Made by a program: the position numbers and the translations under genes
Assembly: GCA_030737835.1 (NCBI GenBank)
Contig: CM060856.1
Location: forward strand, 10,271,670 to 10,335,669
Length of the DNA stretch: 64,000 bases
Reading direction: 5' to 3'
From: Acorus gramineus
Lineage: Eukaryota > Streptophyta > Magnoliopsida > Acorales > Acoraceae
Notes under the pieces: model-generated
The model's database searches: none
The model's input: only the letters and a program-made list of their open reading frames with translations
What the model was told of the DNA's origin: nothing
Shown here: positions 35,162-46,347 of the stretch, piece by piece
How the letters are laid out: the number at the start of each line of letters is the position of its first letter
Position numbering within the stretch: position 1 is the first letter of the stretch

Positions 35162-37466
35162 TTATATTCTGAAGTCAACAAGCTCTCTGTTGATGTAATC
35201 TGGCACCCTCTGCTGCTCGGGAGCATTGGACAGGCCATCTGCGATTCGTTTCGCAGTGCGCAAGTAATCGCTGTACGTCGATTTGATGTCATTTGTTGAC
35301 GACCCACTCATCGTGTGATCATGGTGGCCATCGGTCACATGAGCCCAGTTCCCGGTGGTCCATTCGAAGCGGTAGAGTGGGAGGAACCGGTGGCCGTACG
35401 TGGCTAGGAACTCTATGGCGTCTAATACGAAGTCCAACTCTTCAAATGTACTGTAGTAGCTGAAGCTGACCCTCGTCCATCCAGGCTTCACTCCCTCGTA
35501 TCCCTGTATAGATCCAAAATCAGCATCTGACTGACGAAACCGTAGACTTTAACAGAAGAAGAGGAAGAAGCAAAGGGTGTACCTCTTCGATGGCTGATCG
35601 TATGGACTTGGCGCGGTCCCTAGTGATGCCGAGGAGGGTGTGACCGTACGGCCCCGCGCACGCGCACCCCCCGCGCGCCTGCACTCCGAACAGGTCGTTC
35701 AGCAGCCTTGTCACGAACCGGCAGTGCAGGTGCTTCCCGCATGTGTCCCCCACGCGCGACGGTGGGGGGTACAGGAGGAACGACACAACGGGCAGGCGAT
35801 CGGCATGCGTGTTCCCAAGCACGCGCACACGCGGGTTCACGAGCAGCCTCTCCATCGCACGCGCAACCATCACGGACTCCCTGTGTTTTATCAGCGACTG
35901 TCCCATGTAGTCCTTCACGCGGTACGCGAGCGCCGCGCGCACCTTCTGCAAGATCGGCGGCGTCCCAGCGTCCTCTCTCTCCTCCAAGTCCTCACAATAC
36001 AACGTATCCTGAAAGTACATGTGTCATTCCATGAGTGCTAACTATTTTACAGTATCAAATATTGTCATATATATTTTATTAATTTTCTTTACTCATTGTA
36101 TCGAAATATATATATTTTGTTAAAAAAAAATTAAATTTTTTTTATAAATGATATCATTTAATTTATTGAATTATATTGAGTTATATGATTTGTGTTTTAG
36201 ACTATAAAATGTACCTCTTCATCGTATCCATTGACATACAATACGGTGCCCCCGCCGCTCGTAGAGGGGGGGCGTCCCTTCAGCCCGTACAACGCCTCGC
36301 TCAAGAGGAGAACGCCAGGGCTCCCAGGCCCGCCGATGAATTTGTGCGGGCTGAGGAACACCGCGTCGTATCCGTCAATCTCACCGGACCTCATGTCGAT
36401 GTCCACGTAAGGCCCGCTGCAAGCGAAGTCGAAGCACGCGTACGCGCCGCGCTCGTGCAGCGCGCGAGCGAGCCCGCGCGCGCCCGCGTGCACGCCCGAG
36501 ACGTTGCTGCACGCGGAGAAGGAGCCGAGCTTGGGCCGGCCAGCGTATGCGGAGTCGTCGAGTGCGGACTTCAAGGCGTCGATGTCTGGGCCGATGCCGG
36601 AGGCGTCGGCGGGGATTTCGACGACCTCGGCGAGGCTCTGGCGCCAGGAGAGGAGGTTGGAGTGGTGTTCGAAGGGGCCGGTGAAGACGACCCAGCGAGA
36701 GGAGGTGGGGAGGAGTTGGAGGAGGTTGGGGCGGAGGACGGAGGGGACGGCGACGCCCATGACTTCTTGGAGGCGCTTGATGGCGGCGGTGGAGCCGGAG
36801 CCGCAGAAGAGGAGGGCATCATGAGGGCCCGCGCCCATGCGGGACTTCACGTAGCGGGTGGCCTCGTGGACAGTCTCGCTCGTGCGCCGGCCCACGTAGC
36901 TGTCCACGGTGTGCGTGTTCCCTGTGTTTTTAATTTAATATTAATAAATCATAAAACGACAAAAAAACATCGAATCGAATATGAAGGGATATGTAAGAGT
37001 GAAAATAAACAGTGTGTCTGTGAGGGGTTGCTCTGTTTAAACCAGAGTATTGCCCGAGCTATGCATGAATACATTCTGATATACAGAGACTACTGTAAGT
37101 AATGTAAAATTGATATTCAAATCTCATACCATAGAAAGGAAGGACCTCCCTCTGCAAGAACTCCTCCACGAAGCGAAGGCACCTCCCCGAAGCGGCGTGA
37201 TCAGCGTACGTGATCCTCCGCCACCCAAACGGACCCTCAAACCCCGCGTCGTCCCCTCCTATGATTTCAGACCTCAGCCACTCGCACTTCCTCTCCGCAT
37301 CGGTTCGTCCCTCTCCAAATAGACTCAACGACCCAAATATATCTGTTAGACCACCTGCGTCAGCGGCGGTGGTCGACTCCTCTTTCGGATCAAAATCCGT
37401 AGTTTTTGTGACACTGTGTGTTGAAATGGCACTCTGAATGGGTTGGGGCATTAGAAGAAGAGGCAT
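35162..37466 (-). CDS. PLP-dependent class-V aminotransferase/cysteine-desulfurase-like enzyme
   Basis: Four exons on the minus strand: 37466-37130, 36921-36215, 36008-35583, 35503-35162, with GT-AG sites, giving 603 residues. Visible fold-type I features: YADHAASG (about 86-93), YGNTHT (112-117), phosphate-binding GSGSTAAIK, EHHSNLLSW (about 197-205, compare the EHHAN motif of NifS/SufS), the ring-nitrogen Asp in CFDFAC (about 277) and the Schiff-base Lys in SPHKFIGGPGSPG (about 306). Exon 3 carries ARGGCACAGPYGH, a Cys-rich loop where desulfurases place the active-site Cys. These features support cysteine-desulfurase or Moco-sulfurase-like chemistry, but the substrate is unknown. An ATG exists at 37520, but TATAAAA at 37543-37537 would put transcription start near 37510. 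I therefore chose the in-frame ATG at 37466. Exons 2 and 3 are extremely GC-rich. The gene is convergent with NOV, with 132 bp between stop codons. Confidence 0.85.
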
Positions 37467-37536
37467 GGTTATGTTTGTAGTACTAATGAAAGAATAAGAA
37501 TCAATGTTTGTGGAAAACAAGAAAGGAAGGTTTGGG

Positions 37537-37543
37537 TTTTATA
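37537..37543 (-). promoter_or_regulatory. TATA box of the PLP-enzyme gene
   Basis: Minus-strand CCTATAAAACCC, the consensus plant TATA context, 71 bp before the chosen ATG. Expected transcription start is about 30 bp downstream, near 37510, which excludes the more distal ATG at 37520. Confidence 0.6.
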
Positions 37544-39423
37544 GGAGGCAATACAATACAGGGGGAGTAGAACCCAGAAAAAAAAAAAAGAAAAGAGTAT
37601 GCATTATATGTGGAGCCTTGGTTTAATATCTTTGAATCGAAGGTGTTTTGGGTGTCAACTAACCGAACTTTCAGAGTAGATTAAAAACGACTAATAATAT
37701 ATTAAAAAAGAGAAGGTGCTGGTAAGGGCAGTAGATTTTTGTGGAGGCTTGAAGCTTGTGAGAGGGAGAGATGGGGACAGAAAACTGTGGTCGGGTTATG
37801 AACACACAACGTGTTGATTGTGCAACATAAAAGTTAAAACGGAGGGCATATAATAACCGCGGTCCGTCATGCTATGGGCTCTACCTTGTGCCATAAGCCC
37901 AGCCCACAGACTCGATGAGAAAAAGATGTCAATAAAATAGCAGCTTCATGATTTGGAATGGTTGCATGGTATAGTCCTCGGTCCAGGTAAAATTTTTCAT
38001 TTTTCTTTTTCAGGCATTGTAACATTTGTTTTTTTCTTTATTATATAATAAATGTTTCACTACATAATACTTCTAAAAAATCTGGATAAATAAACTATCA
38101 ATAGCCTGTCATAAATCTCATATATGGAAACATGTGATGTGTATGTTAGTCCCATTGGTTGAATTACTATCTCATGATTCATTGTGAAATGTCATGCACT
38201 TGTTTTGCTTTGTCAAGGCTGAAATGAGTAATAGTATAATATATATTAAGTATTGTTACACCTGATTTTTTTTTCAGTCTTAATTCTAATTATATTTTTT
38301 AAAAGTACCCCAATTACAGTCCTATATATTTAATGTCATATATTCACATTAATGAGAGATATATGTTTCAATATAATTTTTACATTTTAAAAAAACACAT
38401 TCATACACTTCATTAAAATATATATTTTATTTTTTTATATAAAAACATATTCCTCATGTCCTTATTAGATAAAACATTATTTTTTAAAAAATCAAAACCA
38501 TGTGAACTAAAATTGAGATAGAAAAAAAATAACATTATTTTTTAAAAAATCAAAACCATGTGAACTAAAATTGGGATAGAAAAAAAAAATTGTACGTAAC
38601 ATTATTCTATGTACTCTTATCAAGCGCATAATTTTTTTTTAAAAAAATATTAATGTCTCAATATATACTTTTAAAAATAGTTTATACTTCCATAGAATAA
38701 CCATGCGCACAAAAAAATTAAGGCCAGTTAGGTGTTCATTCTCTTCTACTAGAACGAACACCCAGGACAATTACGTTTAAAGCTCATTTCCGGACATGAC
38801 ATGCAAAATTTTGCTTTTACAAAATCTACAGAAAAGTGGATTCGTGGAAAGAAAAATTCTTCTTTCACACTAGAGCTGCTACCAAACTGACCCTGATAAG
38901 CAACCCTAAGTTACAGGCACACATGTATCAGGTTGCCATGCTGGGTGTGACGCCCTTGCTAAGCATCAATTCAGTAGTCAACACTTTGGAAAAAATACAA
39001 GTCATCTGACACAAGAAATCTCTATTAGATTATACACTCTAGAATGTTAGTACTATATTATGAAAAAAAACATATAAATGAATGCGGGTCAATTCATTAA
39101 AGTATTTAAAAAAAAAAAAAAATCAAAACATGCTCAATCTATAAGAGGGGCTGCACATCAGTTTGAGAATCCGAATAGCACGTCATTTGAGATCAACCAG
39201 TGATGCCAAGCTGTCAGTAAATGCCTGCATGAAATGTTAGGTACCAACTGAAAGTTTAATGCACAAATAACAAGCTGAGATCACTTCAACATGATACTAC
39301 TTTATCTGAATCATAGCCATCAAAACAATATGCATCAAACACCTTCTTAGTCTCTCTAAACTAAATAAGTTATCAAAAAACAGCATAGGATTATGACAGG
39401 CCCTAGTGCCAGGAAACCAGTTC
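37544..39423. other. Intergenic DNA between the PLP-enzyme and eL36 genes
   Basis: AT-rich, no supported gene. It contains the upstream region of the PLP-enzyme gene, a 58-bp tandem duplication at 38473-38588 and, beyond about 39120, the probable 3' untranslated region of eL36. Confidence 0.5.
38473..38588. repeat. 58-bp tandem duplication
   Basis: Copies 38473-38530 and 38531-38588 start AACATTATTTTTTAAAAAAT and continue through CAAAACCATGTGAACTAAAA. They differ at one internal base (TTGAGATAG against TTGGGATAG) and in A-run length. Confidence 0.85.
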
Positions 39424-41230
39424 TCACTTCTTTTTATCCCCACCACCCGCAGCCCTGCACAAAGAATTCCAAATGTAGTGAAAAAAAGGCAAAGCTTAAC
39501 CATAATAAATTATTCACTGGAAGTCGAATAAGGATTAAGATGCAGCAACGTCAGTATAGCTTCAGTTCTAAAAGTCAATTCAATATAATGATATCACAAG
39601 TGCAGTTGACCATTTACATTAAAATTATTATGAAATTAACAATAGTTCAAATGAGAAGTGATGACAAGAAGCATTGTATTATACAGGAAAATTAAGTTGG
39701 CCCCCTTTTGGGGGGAAGGGGGGATCTACTTTGTGTAAATGAATGCAATAAGATTTAGAAGTTCAGGAAATAGAGAGGTTCTGACCTCAAGCAGAGAAAA
39801 CTGCAGAAGATATTCTATTCTTTTTTTTCTTTTCTTTTCTTTTCTTTTCTTTTTTGATAGAGAGAATAGACTACTAATTCTTACAAACAGATTATGACAA
39901 GAGTAGCTAAAATACATACTGAACTTAAAATCTCCAAACCAGATGCAGATCTAAATCTCTCAACCATTTCAACAATCTATGCATAGAAATCTACTAATTA
40001 GAAGTCCTAATGATTCCAGAGTACCTGTCCTGTACTTGCAGTGAAGAGAAAACTTATTTTTTTTAGGAAAAAAGGTTATATTTTAGCTAACAATCAATCT
40101 TTAGGTTCCTACATTTAAAACAAAACATATATTAAAATATGCACTTGAGTCTCAAGGGATTCTCATCGGGTGTCGTATAATGGATTATATATATAAATAT
40201 AGGTTGTGAATGCTAGCATTACGCAATAGTGCGGTAGGTAAATATGTATTTACATTTATGACATGGCAATAGAGGACATTCAGTAACACATCTTAAATGG
40301 CATGTATGTTGGATCAAAAATATATTGGTGAAAAGCATTGACCCCACCTCCCCCCCAAAAAAAAAAAAAACTCAAAGTGCCCAATGACATTGCTAACGAA
40401 CACAATCTTGAACCAAAATGCAGAACTTAATCCATCCTACTTATATACATTACTTGAAAAATCATAAATTGAGAAAACTAGACAAACCTCATCTTGCGAA
40501 CCACATTGCTCATCTCCTCACGCTTCTTCTTCGCCCTCTTATGGGTGCCCAACTTTCGCTTTGCCAGTTTCAAAGCACGCTTGTCTTTTCCCACTTTAAG
40601 AAGCTCAGTAATCCTCTTTTCATAAGGCGCAAACCCAGCAACCTCCCTGATCAGGTTCCTGACAAAATGGACTCTTTTACTGGTTTTCTGGGGAAAAAAG
40701 AAGAAAATAAAGATGTTACAATATATCACCCAAATAAATCAAAATGCTGATAAAAGTCGCTACTGGCACATGAAACGCAGGTTTGATGTGAAAATTTACT
40801 GCCTGAACGGCTGAACTTTACAGCTCCCTTGCATAGGTAGGCAGTGCCTTATGCGAAGTAAACATAACATGCAAGTAGACATAAGAATGTCCAAAGAAAC
40901 AGAGAGTCCAGAAAGGAAAAGAAAAGATCGATATAGGCATTGAAAGTGGTAAGCACGAATATAACATGGCTGCCAGAAAGTAGGAGATCAATTCTATGAA
41001 TAATATTTACATCTAATTCATCATTTCAACTTTACTGCCAAATAGAAGAAAAAATAATCTAAATAAAAGTATTACAAAGAGACATCATGAACAGATCGCT
41101 TAAGAAGATTGCGCAAGATATGACTTACCCCCTTACGGTCAGATGGACGAGGAGGCAGTTCCTTTTTGGTCACAACATGGCCCTTATTTAATCCAACAAA
41201 GAGCCCGGTATTCGGCTGTTTTGGAGCCAT
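39424..41230 (-). CDS. RPL36: 60S ribosomal protein eL36 (L36)
   Basis: Three coding exons on the minus strand: 41230-41129, 40687-40488 and 39454-39424, joined at GT-AG sites, giving 110 residues, the usual length for plant eL36. The protein starts [17 protein letters not shown], is strongly basic, contains the family signature [11 protein letters not shown] and ends in the short tail AAGGGDKKK. It is a structural protein of the cytosolic large ribosomal subunit. The last coding exon is only 31 bp. A probable non-coding first exon lies near 41900-41960 (leader ...CTGGTCTCG, then GTGAGC), with a leader intron whose acceptor (GAACAG) is just before the ATG. Leader introns are common in plant ribosomal protein genes. 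A pyrimidine repeat (CTTTT)n at 39823-39855 lies in the last intron. Confidence 0.95.
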
Positions 41231-42059
41231 CACCTGTTCACATGGTGAATCAACAAAAATTACTGATTCTTGAAAGCAATTCAATAATTAAGACTTAATC
41301 AAATCCATGCCAAGTAAATCATCTGCTTCCAAGCAATCTTAATGCACAGTTAATGGAAACCAGACAAGATTGATCAAGATGTTCAAAGATGTTTTTAATA
41401 TGACAAAGTTATGCCAAGTTTTCAATAAAAAACGTTCCAAATTATAAACAATGATGAAGCAATAAAAATAGTTGTCTTTAGGGTAAAAGAAAGATTATTT
41501 AAAATCAGTTCAGATTTCGAGTGGTGCCAAAACTAGTTCAGAATCAAATACGAAATATAACCATCACATTATAAACTACACACATGTTAATCGCATTTAC
41601 ATTCCATGAAACAATATATGAAGCAAAATAATGAAATGAATGAAGCAGATAATCTGAACATACAGTACATCATCTTCATCAGATCAAAATATTTACGGCA
41701 TACGGAACCAAAAATGAAGAATAGAAGCAAAATTGAAATCAGAGAACTACAGATCTGAAACCCTAACAATAAAAGAAAAGACAAAATCGAATGCGAACTT
41801 ATCAAAGAAAGAGTGTGAGGATAAGAAGAATCAATCAAAACAAAAAAAAAGTAATAGAGATCAGGCAAAGCAAAGAAGAAATCGATTCATCTAGGGTTTA
41901 CGAGGAGAAGCTCACCGAGACCAGTATGAGACCTTAAAAACAAAAACGAGAGACTCCGACGTTAGTGAGGAACCCTAGTTTACGTTTGGGGAGAGAAAAT
42001 CCTAGGCCTCGGAACTGATTTTACTATTCTACCCTCACCTCGTCGCTTCACTTTGAACT

Positions 42060-42076
42060 GGCCCATTATAGGCCCA
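42060..42076 (-). promoter_or_regulatory. Paired site II elements of the eL36 promoter
   Basis: GGCCCA occurs at 42060-42065 and 42071-42076, which is TGGGCC on the gene strand, the site II (TCP-factor) core of plant ribosomal protein promoters. CTAGGGTT (telo-box like) occurs on the gene strand at about 41970 and TAGGGTTT-type words near 41895. The two box types together drive growth-linked expression of translation genes. Confidence 0.65.
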
Positions 42077-42150
42077 CCATTCCCAACAACTGGGCGGACC
42101 TGGTTTGCCCAGCTCCATCCTTTTACATAGTCCACACAATATTTTTATTA

Positions 42151-42632
42151 GAGTGTTATTACACTCAGTTTTTTTCTCATTTCAAAACACAGTAAAAATT
42201 CAGTGAATCATTTATCTTATTAGATGTTGTATATACTACATTGAATATTTTCTTATATTTTTTAAAAATGGGTTCATTCAATTCGAAATATAGCGATATA
42301 CACTTTTTATCAAAGCATGTACCTCATTAGATGATGTTTACTGGTGCGTTTGGTTGCGCGATTGTAAAACTGATTCTACAGGAATCTGCGATTACAAAAC
42401 TGATTTTACAGAAAGCTCACTTTCTTAACTTTTTGAAATCACAGCTTTTGGACACTATTTGCCTGAAATCTGTGTGCAGGTAACTGCTACAGTAAAACTG
42501 TTTGGTTGAACGATTGTAAACGTAGCTTCCTGCAATCGCAGCGTAATCGCGCAACCAAACGCACCCCAAGAAAAATAAACATGTGAGGTCTGAGTTTTAG
42601 TTGGTGAATGTAACTGAGTCTAAACATTTTCC
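42151..42632. mobile_element. Fold-back MULE-type element with a nested MITE
   Basis: Begins GAGTGTTATTACACTCAG and ends CTGAGTCTAAACATTTTCC, with an exact 9-bp duplication TTTTTATTA (42142-42150 and 42633-42641). Without the nested MITE it is about 260 bp and its halves are imperfect inverted repeats. It shares words such as CTCATTAGATGATGT with the element at 43463-43999. Confidence 0.8.
42343..42565. mobile_element. MITE with perfect 21-bp terminal inverted repeats
   Basis: Both ends read GGTGCGTTTGGTTGCGCG plus ATT inward without mismatch. It lies inside the fold-back element 42151-42632, between ATGATGTTTACT and AAGAAAAATAAAC. The target duplication could not be fixed. A related, more diverged copy in opposite orientation lies at 52982-53210. 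Confidence 0.8.
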
Positions 42633-42649
42633 TTTTTATTATTATTAAT

Positions 42650-42927
42650 GGATAATGTTACATTTAGCCCCATTTTCAGCCTCAATTCCGGTCTTTATGT
42701 GTTTCGAATTTTTTTAAAATAGTATACCTCATCGAATGAGGTACATGTTTTTATAAAAAAATAAAGCATATACTCCAATGAATTGCATGGATGCATTTAT
42801 AGAAAATGTAAAAAAATTCTTTCGAAGCATATGCCTTGTTAACATGAGCATATGTATCGATAGAAATTTATCGACGCATATAAGGCTGGAATTAAGACTG
42901 AAAATGGATTTGGGTGTAACAGTGTCC
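42650..42927. mobile_element. Fold-back MULE-type MITE, 278 bp
   Basis: Termini GGATAATGTTACATTTAG and CTGTTACAC-type inverse (…GTAACAGTGTCC), with an exact 9-bp duplication ATTATTAAT at 42641-42649 and 42928-42936. The inner arms also pair (TTTTCAGCCTCAATTCC with GGAATTAAGACTGAAAA). Its left target duplication abuts that of the preceding element, sharing base 42641. Confidence 0.8.
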
Positions 42928-43462
42928 ATTATTAATAGGCACTCTCTCATCTAAATATATATTATATGAAATGAAATATATACTGAGATATATTAATGTA
43001 TTTTTTTAATTTAAAGAAAATTAAATTTTTTTGTGTCATATACTATAATAGCGCAGTATATAGTATACTATGTTATCATAGTGTATGAGGATGTAAAACG
43101 GGCTGTAAAATAGACTGAGTGTATCAGTGATCTATGGGTAATACATCTGTCCAATTATCTGGAAAGGGCGCTGATACATTTAATTTGTTTTGCAACGCAA
43201 AAATGATTCCCTGTGTATAAAAATGTATTTTTTTGAAAAAATATATTTCAATTTATGTAAATATGTACTTCACTTAAGAAAATAATGAGGACTCTGAATC
43301 ATGCTGCACACAAGGTTGGACATATTAATATTTTAAATTATATGAGATATCTAAGACTGTAATGTGGATATGGATACCAATAATTGTATTATATACTCTT
43401 AAAAATAAACATTTAAATGTAAAATACTCATTGTCATAGAACATAAATATATTTTCCTTAAA

Positions 43463-43999
43463 GAGCGCTATTACATTTTTTTTTTAATCTAAAATATAAT
43501 CATATATATCTCGTTAGAAATCTAACGAAACATATTTTTTATTAAATGTTTTCTTCCACTTACTAAAAAATGAATTTTTTCAACTCAAAATAGAGAGATA
43601 CACACTTTTTATTCAATCATATATCTCATTAGATGATGTATTTTTTAAAAAATGAAAATAGGTATGGTATAAATTTTGGACGGTTAAATTTACTGAGTCT
43701 AACATTTTCTTTAAAAAAAAATCAAGATTGATGTTTATTACAAGGAAAATGTTAAACTCGGTCATTTTTACTGTCCAAAATTCAAACCACACATGTTTTT
43801 ATTTTTTTAAAATATTAAACATCATCTAATAAGGTATATGCTTTGACAAAAATTGTACATTGTTCCATTTTAAATTGAATGAACTTAATTTTGTTAAGTG
43901 TAAAATAAATTTAATGTTTATGTTTTATTAAATTTATAATAAGATATATAAGACTGTATTTTAAAATTAAAAAAAAAAAAAAACTGAGTGTAACGTGTC
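43463..43999. mobile_element. Degenerate fold-back element, about 540 bp
   Basis: The left half (from GAGCGCTATTACATTTT) and right half (ending AACTGAGTGTAACGTGTC) are imperfect inverted repeats around about 43735; CTCATTAGATGATGT pairs with ACATCATCTAATAAGG and AGTCTAACATTTTC with GAAAATGTTAAACT. No target duplication survives. The DNA from here to about 44040 and between 42937 and 43462 holds no gene. Confidence 0.6.
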
Positions 44000-44253
44000 T
44001 AATATACCCTCAAAATAAATACTAAAGTTAACCTAAAACTTATTAGCCGCAAGTCCTTATCTCTGCGACTCCGCTCCGTGGCGGTGGCTGCCAATCCGTG
44101 AACGCCCCACGCCGCTCTCCCGAGGCGCGTCGTCACCATCCGCACAAAACATCAACTTTGAGACTATGAAGCTTGTAAAGGTTTGAACATGGTGAACACC
44201 GAATAGCCTCTCTCACCGAATACCCATTCCGTGAACTCCCTCTCCTTGTAAAG

Positions 44254-44517
44254 GTTTGTCGTTTCATTGTTTGTTTGGTTGATTCAATTAATCAATTCAA
44301 TCGTTGTCTGGTGTTTGCTATTTGATTGATCGATTCAATTCAATGCCTAACTTTTTATCATCGTGAGACCTCTTTCATTACATCATCTTTTAGCTCTGTT
44401 ATTTTGTGTGTGTTTTCTTTTTCATTGGATCTGAGAATTTTCATTGGACCAATGTATGGATTTCTTAGTCCTTTTTTCATGTGTGTATCTGAGAATTGAG
44501 GATCGATGATGTTGCAG
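44254..44517 (+). other. Probable 5' leader intron of the SRR1-like gene
   Basis: Donor AAAG|GTTTGTCG and acceptor TGTTGCAG|GTTGT with a T-rich interior, 103 bp before the start codon. The exon before it (near 44160-44253) shows no open frame joining the main one. Transcript data would be needed to prove it. Confidence 0.45.
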
Positions 44518-44619
44518 GTTGTATGATATTCATCCGCCCCTTCTTATTATTGGAGATCCCAGTCACAACTCACAAGTGGCAGAGATTCATCTGGTGGTGC
44601 TCCCCCAAGAACCTCTTCC

Positions 44620-45480
44620 ATGGCCGCTCCCGATGGGTCCATCACCCAAAACCCTAACGAGAAGTGGATGATCGTCACCGCCCGCCGAAACCGCCGGCGG
44701 GGGAAGCCGATGAGTCAACTTCCCCACACGACCGAAGCCCTAATCCGAGGGGGATCCGCCGGACCATGGACCCCGATCGACACGGAGACGGATCCGGAGA
44801 GGGAATCAAATCTCCTCCAGAAGATGCGATCCTCCCTGAACAGAGTCGAAGCCTCCAAATTCTACCTCGACTTGCTCCAACAGCTCCAAAGCCCCTCCCC
44901 AGTCCGAGATGGCCTGGACAAGATCCGTAAGGCCTCCGACGATGCGGATCTGACGATGGTGGTGTACGGCATCGGGAGCATCGAATCGGACGGTCCGCCC
45001 CGTCTCCAGCTGTCGCTGGCGATCCTCCTCGCGGACCGGATCGGGATCGGACGGACGGAGATCTTCGATCCGGTGCTGTCGTCCACTGAGTGCAGGGTGA
45101 TCGAGGCACTCGGGTGCGCCGTCCTCTCTTTCAACGACTGCGGTCGCCGGGCGGTCCACGGACCGACGCTCTTCTTCATGCCGCACTGCGAGGCGGGGCT
45201 GTACGACGGGTTGTTGGAGGCGAATTGGAGGCCGTCGAGGCTGAACCGGATGACCGTGCTCGGGAACAGCTTCCACGCGTACGCGGCGCACGCGTCGTTG
45301 GTCGGACGCCCGACGTGCGGTCGCCCCGTCCCGTACTTGATGGAGGCGGAGAGGCTCGCGTCGGAGGTCGAGGTCGGCACGGGCGGTGACGAGGGGGTGT
45401 TCTTCAGGGCTTTTCAGGATACTAGCTGGCATTTTTTCGATTTAGATCATGACATGGATCTCCCCCATTTGTTGCATTGA
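44620..45480 (+). CDS. SRR1-like protein (SENSITIVITY TO RED LIGHT REDUCED 1 family)
   Basis: Single coding exon of 286 residues, close in length to Arabidopsis SRR1. SRR1 acts in phytochrome B signalling and the circadian clock and affects flowering time. The SRR1 domain covers about residues 107-165 and beyond. It contains LTMVVYGIGSIES, RLQLSLAILLADR, EIFDPVLSSTE, EALGCAVLSFND, the strongly conserved PTLFFMPHCEAGLYDGLLEA and VLGNSF. The N-terminal third is low in similarity but includes the basic patch ARRNRRRGK, possibly a nuclear-localisation signal. The start ATG has a good context (CCATGG). The gene is very GC-rich and CpG-rich (many TCG/CGG codons) compared with the AT-rich DNA on both sides. 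This GC content also generates long antisense shadow frames that are not genes. Whether it is the SRR1 orthologue or an SRR1-like paralogue cannot be told from here. Confidence 0.9.
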   Translation: MAAPDGSITQNPNEKWMIVTARRNRRRGKPMSQLPHTTEALIRGGSAGPWTPIDTETDPERESNLLQKMRSSLNRVEASKFYLDLLQQLQSPSPVRDGLDKIRKASDDADLTMVVYGIGSIESDGPPRLQLSLAILLADRIGIGRTEIFDPVLSSTECRVIEALGCAVLSFNDCGRRAVHGPTLFFMPHCEAGLYDGLLEANWRPSRLNRMTVLGNSFHAYAAHASLVGRPTCGRPVPYLMEAERLASEVEVGTGGDEGVFFRAFQDTSWHFFDLDHDMDLPHLLH

Positions 45481-46347
45481 ATTGTTTCAAGTCAACACAT
45501 TTCAATACAATTATATTATGGTTTTTTTTTTTTTTTTCATGTATATTATCCGGAAATATACTATTTAATTTTATATAACTCTAAATAACATATTTATTTT
45601 TATACTTATGAAATATATAGAATTTTTGCGTATTTACCATCCTAGTTAACTTTTATCTAAATTTTCATTAAGACAGTAAAAGTTTTAGATAAAATACTAA
45701 ATTACCCTTATTTTTTTAATATTTTACATTACCAAATATAATATTTATAAAAATAAAAAATATTAATTTTAACATAAAAATTATAAATTTCATGTAAAAT
45801 TCAAAAACATAAAATTAATCATACAAACTATTTATTAGCAAAAACATAATAATTATTACTACTTACATTAGTAAAATGAGAAAATTATTTTGATAACAAT
45901 TAATTATATTTGAAACAAAATTGGATCTTGATTGAAAGAAAATGAAAGAATGGATAAGATTGAATTACTCACCATTGATTTGAAAAAAACATGAAATTAA
46001 TTAGGTTATTATGTTTAATTATTTATATTATGACAAACATTATATGTTAATGTCATTTTTGTCATTTTTACTTCTTGATTAAAAAACTAACTATAATAGT
46101 TAAAGTTCATTTTGATTAAAAGGGATAAAAGAAAGGCATATTTTAAGATTAAAAAGAATTCTCATGGTATAAAAATAAATACGTTATTTGTGGTGATATA
46201 AAAATAAATACCATATTTTTTATGGTATACATGCAAAAAAAAACATTTATATTATCCATACATTAGCATTTGCTTTAGTTGTTCTTTTAGCAGGCATAGC
46301 AATGCCATCTACATACAACTTGGGGTGAATGGATTGTTGGGATTCAT
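45481..46347. other. AT-rich intergenic DNA between convergent SRR1-like and SINAT genes
   Basis: Contains the two 3' untranslated regions and long A/T-rich filler (many ATAAAAAT words). No ORF with family features and no recognisable element. Confidence 0.5.

Noticed and set aside
36176-37102. 308-codon plus-strand ORF
   Set aside because: It is the antisense shadow of the GC-rich exon 2 of the PLP-enzyme gene; composition is Ala/Arg/Gly/Glu-rich with no domain, and the minus strand carries conserved motifs and splice sites.
37467-37520. Upstream ATG at 37520 as the start of the PLP enzyme
   Set aside because: It lies only 17 bp from a TATA box on the same strand, so it would be upstream of or at the expected transcription start.
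44806-45432. 208-codon minus-strand ORF and others opposite the SRR1-like gene
   Set aside because: Antisense frames kept open by high GC; no family features, while the plus strand encodes a clear SRR1 domain.
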